Below are positions 18,000 through 20,713 of a stretch of 20,713 bases of DNA, piece after piece. A program made the translations under genes and the position numbers. The first letter of the stretch is position 1; each line of letters begins with the position of its first letter. The notes below the pieces were generated by a model. It was not told the origin of the DNA. It was given only the letters and a program-made list of their open reading frames with translations, and did no database searches. The DNA is from Cercozoa sp. M6MM (lineage: Eukaryota; Endomyxa: Ascetosporea). The stretch lies in assembly GCA_040357565.1 (NCBI GenBank), contig JBDODJ010000196.1; one strand, given 5' to 3'.

Positions 18000-18579
18000 C
18001 TACTGTGCCTCAAGGACGACGAAAGCCAGCGCGAGTTCGCCATCATGACTAATGGAGAGATGCGATTTGACGTGCAACTCCTCTTCCACTAACTGCAGAC
18101 ACAAAGAAAGATTCTGTCACCAGTCGAGCAGGTGTACAAAGAAAGATCAGCTCATCTCACTTGTCGCAACTCGCCGTGAAACCGAAAAACTGGTGCCTTG
18201 CCGGCAGCGTGTGCTGCGTCAGTACTCCTCGTCACTTCCATCTCGGGAAACAAAACGCGTCGCCCGATCGCTTTCGTCAGTGCTACAAACACGCTTCAAA
18301 CCAATTAATAATGGGAGTATAAAACACAAAACTGACCTTCCTTGGCAGCCCAGCGACTGGCCAAAAATCTCGCCTGTTCATCCTCATGCTGCAGCGCGTG
18401 AAATGCGACAATTTCGTTCGTGTGATATGCTTTCTGGAGAAACCGCTCGCCTGAGAAAAATACAACAAAATCAACATTTGTTAATTCCAGCGCTAACGTT
18501 TATTGGAACCCCTCCGCGCCCAAACGCCGAAAACGCGCGTTGTGACAGCAATATCGGTCCCTATGCCAAAAATCCCCAT
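18000..18579 (-). CDS. acpS: Holo-[acyl-carrier-protein] synthase, AcpS type
   Basis: Transfers the 4'-phosphopantetheine arm of coenzyme A to a conserved serine of acyl carrier protein. Four exons fit exactly one frame of 136 residues: 18579-18498, 18450-18337, 18282-18161, 18092-18000. Family marks in order: MGIFGIGTDI at the start (Mg-binding Asp), RFLQKAYHTNE, LASRWAAKEALTKAIG with the catalytic WAAKEA Glu, FHGELRQ, and SISHDGELALAFVVLE near the end. All key residues are present and the length fits AcpS (120-140). It starts directly at the enzyme core with no visible targeting sequence; no upstream in-frame ATG was found. The most likely partner is the mitochondrial ACP, either by internal targeting or an unseen 5' exon (inference). 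Divergent with the bS16 gene over 155 bp. Confidence 0.92.
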
Positions 18580-18734
18580 GTTCAAGTGCGCAGTGTTCCT
18601 AAAATCGATTGCATCAAGCGTAAAGTCACCCCTTTAACCAGGCAAAACCAAAACGTTGTCTTGGGGCGTCACAGCTGTGCTCACGCAGACGAGCTTAGCA
18701 GTGCTTGTTGAGAACAGTGTGAGGCTAGACAAAA
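18580..18734. promoter_or_regulatory. Short bidirectional promoter region (AcpS / bS16)
   Basis: Only 155 bp separate the start codons of two divergent genes, both of probable mitochondrial role. A shared promoter is likely from position. No specific motif is identified. Confidence 0.45.
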
Positions 18735-19454
18735 ATGCCCGTGAAGCTGCGTCTCGTGAAACGCGGCACCAAGACCTACCCCACGTGGAAGGTGATCGCG
18801 CAGCACCACGAGAAGATGCCCAGGGTATTTCGCACCTGCATGCTGTGTGTGCAGCGCGATCAATGTGCATTATTTTTGAAGCGGTTTTATTTTTGATACA
18901 TTTTTCGTTTTTGTAGCATCGACGCTTGGAAACGCTGGGCTCCTTCGACCCGAACTACACTCGACAAAAGTTCAACATCCTGCGTCTCAATGTGCCGCGC
19001 GTGCAGTACTGGCTTGCCAAGGGTGCTGAGGTAGTTTTCCATCTTTTGCAAAAAATAAACTCGCTTTGGTGTGATTGGACCTTTTGTCTTGCTGTAGCCG
19101 TCGCCGGCGGTGAACCGATTGTTCGCCATTGCTGATCTCATGCCGAGGTACTCTAGCTCGCTTTGCCAGCCCAATTTTGCCAGCCCAATTGACACGAAAC
19201 TGTGTATCATCTGCTTGGTTGCTTGAATGAAGAGTGGTCCTGCGCACGAAGAATTACCCGGCCGAGGAGTTCAAGAAGCTGCAATTCGATTTCGACTGGC
19301 GCACCAGCTTCGCGCTCGATCAGTTTGAACAGTTCGGCATGCAGGTATCCTCGTTCTTGTTTGCTTTGCCTTTTCGACTGATGCAATGTTGCCAAAGACC
19401 ACCAAGGAGAGCGTGTACCGCAAGACCTCGGAACTGCTGCTGGAGACGAAGTAA
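18735..19454 (+). CDS. MRPS16: Ribosomal protein bS16, mitochondrial
   Basis: Five exons keep phase (140 residues): 18735-18824, 18917-19030, 19098-19147, 19233-19344, 19398-19454. The start MPVKLRLVKRGTKTYPTWKV and the next exon (RRLETLGSFDPNY, then LNVPRVQYWLAKGAEPSPAV) match S16, whose family pattern is KLRL.R.G....P.Y.I.V, LG.YDP, R..YWL..GA.PS..V. S16 is a small-subunit protein placed early in assembly near the 5' domain of the small rRNA. The C-terminus adds about 60 residues past the S16 core (VLRTKNYPAEEFKKLQFD and a helical end), longer than bacterial S16 (~80-90) and typical of mitochondrial forms. As in other mitochondrial S16 proteins, the N-terminus itself may serve for import. 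A plastid form cannot be strictly ruled out. Confidence 0.92.
19175..19203. repeat. Tandem TTTGCCAGCCCAA duplication in an intron
   Basis: Inside the third intron of the bS16 gene the word TTTGCCAGCCCAA occurs twice in direct succession. It is a small duplication with no coding effect. Confidence 0.75.
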
Positions 19455-19630
19455 CTGAGCGAACAGTCCGTAGTAGCCGTCTAATTTATTCCACTCGTTT
19501 TGCCGGAGAGTCCCACTGCTGGCTGTAGTGCTATCGGCTCACCCGACTTGAAATAGTGAGCCCACTGATCGAGTCGAAACAGTTGGATTACGTCAAGACA
19601 AATAGATAGACGTGTTTGCCGCGTGAGAGC
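19455..19630. other. Intergenic gap
   Basis: 176 bp between the bS16 stop and the next ATG. It contains 3' flank and promoter of adjacent co-directed genes; no further feature is seen. Confidence 0.4.
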
Positions 19631-20105
19631 ATGCGATTTACAGTGTTTACACTGCTAGTCGTTGTGTGCGCTCTGCTAAACTTTGGAATGTCTCAGGAAG
19701 ATCAGAATCAGGGAGATCAAACACTCGCATTGCCGAGTGCCGCCAATGTCACCAACAGTTTGGTATTCAGAACGTGTGTTCGTGTCCACCCTGTAGACAT
19801 CTCACTTGTGTGCGTATGCAGGAGGTGGGTGGCGAAAGCGTCAAACTGGACGCACTGGGCCCCATCGTGATCAACTCGGATGGTACTATGTCGCGCATCG
19901 CCAACTGGTACCGCAAGCTTATAGAATCGAGCTTCACACGAACAGTTGACTGAACTTGTGTCTGCGATTCAATCTGACAGGCAAAACATGACACAGCGCG
20001 AGCAGGCAATGACGTGGAAGAGACTCGCCAAGCGCAACAAACTGCGACGTGAGCGACTGCTCCAGCAGCAACAACAACAACAGCAACAACAACAACAACA
20101 ACAGC

Positions 20106-20136
<31 letters not shown>

Positions 20137-20188
20137 GCAACACGAACCCACCAATGGTGATGAGCAGGACGCCAAGGGGGACTTGTAG
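19631..20188 (+). CDS. Small secreted/luminal protein with polyglutamine tail
   Basis: Three exons fit one frame (about 148 residues): 19631-19762, 19822-19907, 19981-20188. The N-terminus is a good signal peptide (MRFTVFTLLVVVCALLNFG). After a polar linker with one N-glycosylation site (NVT) come two short blocks, VKLDALGPIVINSDGTMSRI and NWQNMTQREQAMTWKRLAKR. Together they resemble a short conserved pattern (LGP.V.N.DGT.SRI.NW..MT..E...T.+.+..RN) that I recall from small uncharacterised proteins of plants, algae and fungi; this recall is unverified. A run of 26 glutamines (20063-20140) and an acidic end (GDEQDAKGDL) follow. Both introns are phase-consistent; the second splits the Trp codon of the conserved NW. 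Function unknown. Confidence 0.8.
20063..20140 (+). repeat. CAA/CAG repeat coding 26 glutamines
   Basis: Twenty-six consecutive Gln codons, mostly CAA with interspersed CAG. The interruptions make it less prone to slippage than a pure repeat. The antisense frames give long poly-Leu, poly-Cys and poly-Val runs that are artefacts. Confidence 0.95.
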
Positions 20189-20424
20189 CCTCAAATTTCA
20201 CTTCGTTTTTCGATCAGCGAGCTTAAGGCTTACGGGACTAGTACGGGTTGAATGTTACAGCTTGATCTGACAGTATCCGCGTGGAAGCCATTTTAAGACT
20301 TAAAAAAAGGGTAACTCACTCTTTCAAACTGACACTTGGCCACTCTGTCTACCTTCAAGAACAGACTTTCTTACGTTCCTTAGTTAGTTAGTTGAGTCTT
20401 CTAGGAAACCAACTATGTAGTTCC
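20189..20424. other. 3' flank without genes
   Basis: No coding frame is supported. It includes TTAGTTAGTTAG (around 20380) and a small palindrome AACTATGTAGTT at 20411-20422. Confidence 0.4.
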
Positions 20425-20548
20425 CCTGCACCAGTCTGGGGTGGGTCACAAGAGCATGGCCGTGTCTACCGCCCGCTTAGGGTAGGACCATACAGCTCCC
20501 CTTTTGACGTTCCCCAGACATCGAAGTCGACTTCATGGTTGGTGCAGG
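20425..20548. ncRNA. Candidate structured RNA or repeat arm, nested inverted repeats
   Basis: Nested complementary arms suggest a folded RNA: CCTGCACCA (20425-20433) with TGGTGCAGG (20540-20548), 9 bp; directly inside it GTCTGGGG (20434-20441) with CCCCAGAC (20512-20519), 8 bp; then ATGG (20456-20459) with CCAT (20488-20491) and CTACC (20466-20470) with GGTAG (20481-20485). A small hairpin GAAG-TCGA-CTTC (20523-20534) completes a three-way junction. No open frame covers it. I match it to no RNA family (not a tRNA, U1-U6, or 5S). It could equally be the end of a dispersed repeat. No pol III boxes were recognised. Confidence 0.35.
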
Positions 20549-20646
20549 TAGCGGGCTACAAGTAGAGAGGCGTCGCAGGCGGCGTCGGGTCGTCCCGTCG
20601 TCGTCCTCCCGTCTCTCCACTCGATACCTAAACAAAACAAATAAAC

Positions 20647-20713
20647 GGACATAGACTTAGGGCCACCACTGCTGTGAGTGGTGGCCTAGTCTATGTCGGG
20701 GACCTCTCGGTCC
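20647..20713. repeat. Long hairpin followed by a second hairpin at window edge
   Basis: Arms 20648-20670 and 20677-20697 pair over about 21 bp around the loop GCTGTG, with a 2-base bulge in the left arm. Immediately after, GGACC-TCTC-GGTCC (20700-20713) forms another hairpin that ends exactly at the window edge. Such stacked hairpins fit a repeat terminus, a terminator-like RNA end or an element boundary. Confidence 0.85.

Noticed and set aside
18052-18711. Plus-strand frame of 219 residues
   Set aside because: It is exactly antisense to the AcpS gene, which has all family motifs and phase-consistent introns.
19934-20201. Minus-strand poly-Leu, poly-Cys and poly-Val frames
   Set aside because: They arise from the CAA/CAG repeat read backwards.
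1-20713. tRNA, rRNA, CRISPR, bacterial operon signals
   Set aside because: None seen. The genome is eukaryotic, and no cloverleaf or known rRNA segment was recognised by eye.

Overview
This window comes from the nuclear genome of an intron-rich eukaryote, most likely unicellular. Genes are packed on both strands, often 30 to 300 bp apart, and cut by many short GT-AG introns, mostly 47 to 90 nt. TAA, TAG and TGA all serve as stops. Gene content (an AcpS-type phosphopantetheinyl transferase, a bacterial-type ribosomal protein S16, LMBR1 and TTC39 family proteins, ankyrin plus EF-hands) fits a mitochondrion-bearing protist or early-branching opisthokont relative. I cannot name the lineage. All splice models were built by eye from splice sites, reading phase and family resemblance.

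Layout. 1-191 (-): start of a small membrane protein, cut by the window edge. 521-1721 (-): ankyrin/EF-hand protein with a lysine-rich tail. 2032-3507 (+): disordered protein with repeated TQT-like motifs. 3542-4431 (-): unknown basic protein, convergent with the previous gene. 4727-5345 (+): small unknown protein. 5376-6014 (+): acidic/basic protein of nuclear character. 6149-8344 (+): TTC39/Iml2-like protein. 8607-11767 (+): LMBR1-domain (LMBD2-like) membrane protein with about 20 introns. 11889-13424: an undescribed DNA element with terminal inverted repeats. 13772-17709 (+): secreted cysteine-rich modular protein of about 1050 residues. 18000-18579 (-): AcpS-type holo-ACP synthase. 18735-19454 (+): ribosomal protein bS16 (mitochondrial). 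19631-20188 (+): small secreted or luminal protein ending in a 26-residue polyglutamine run. 20189-20713: gene-free and rich in nested inverted repeats, possibly a structured RNA or the end of a repeat.

There is no operon. The nearest thing to a functional pair is AcpS and bS16, divergent over 155 bp and both expected to serve mitochondria. The most notable novelties are the TQT-motif protein, the phase-1 modular cysteine-rich protein with an internal duplication, the TIR element, the folded segment at the right edge, and a high share (roughly 26 of 66) of introns that start with GTAC.
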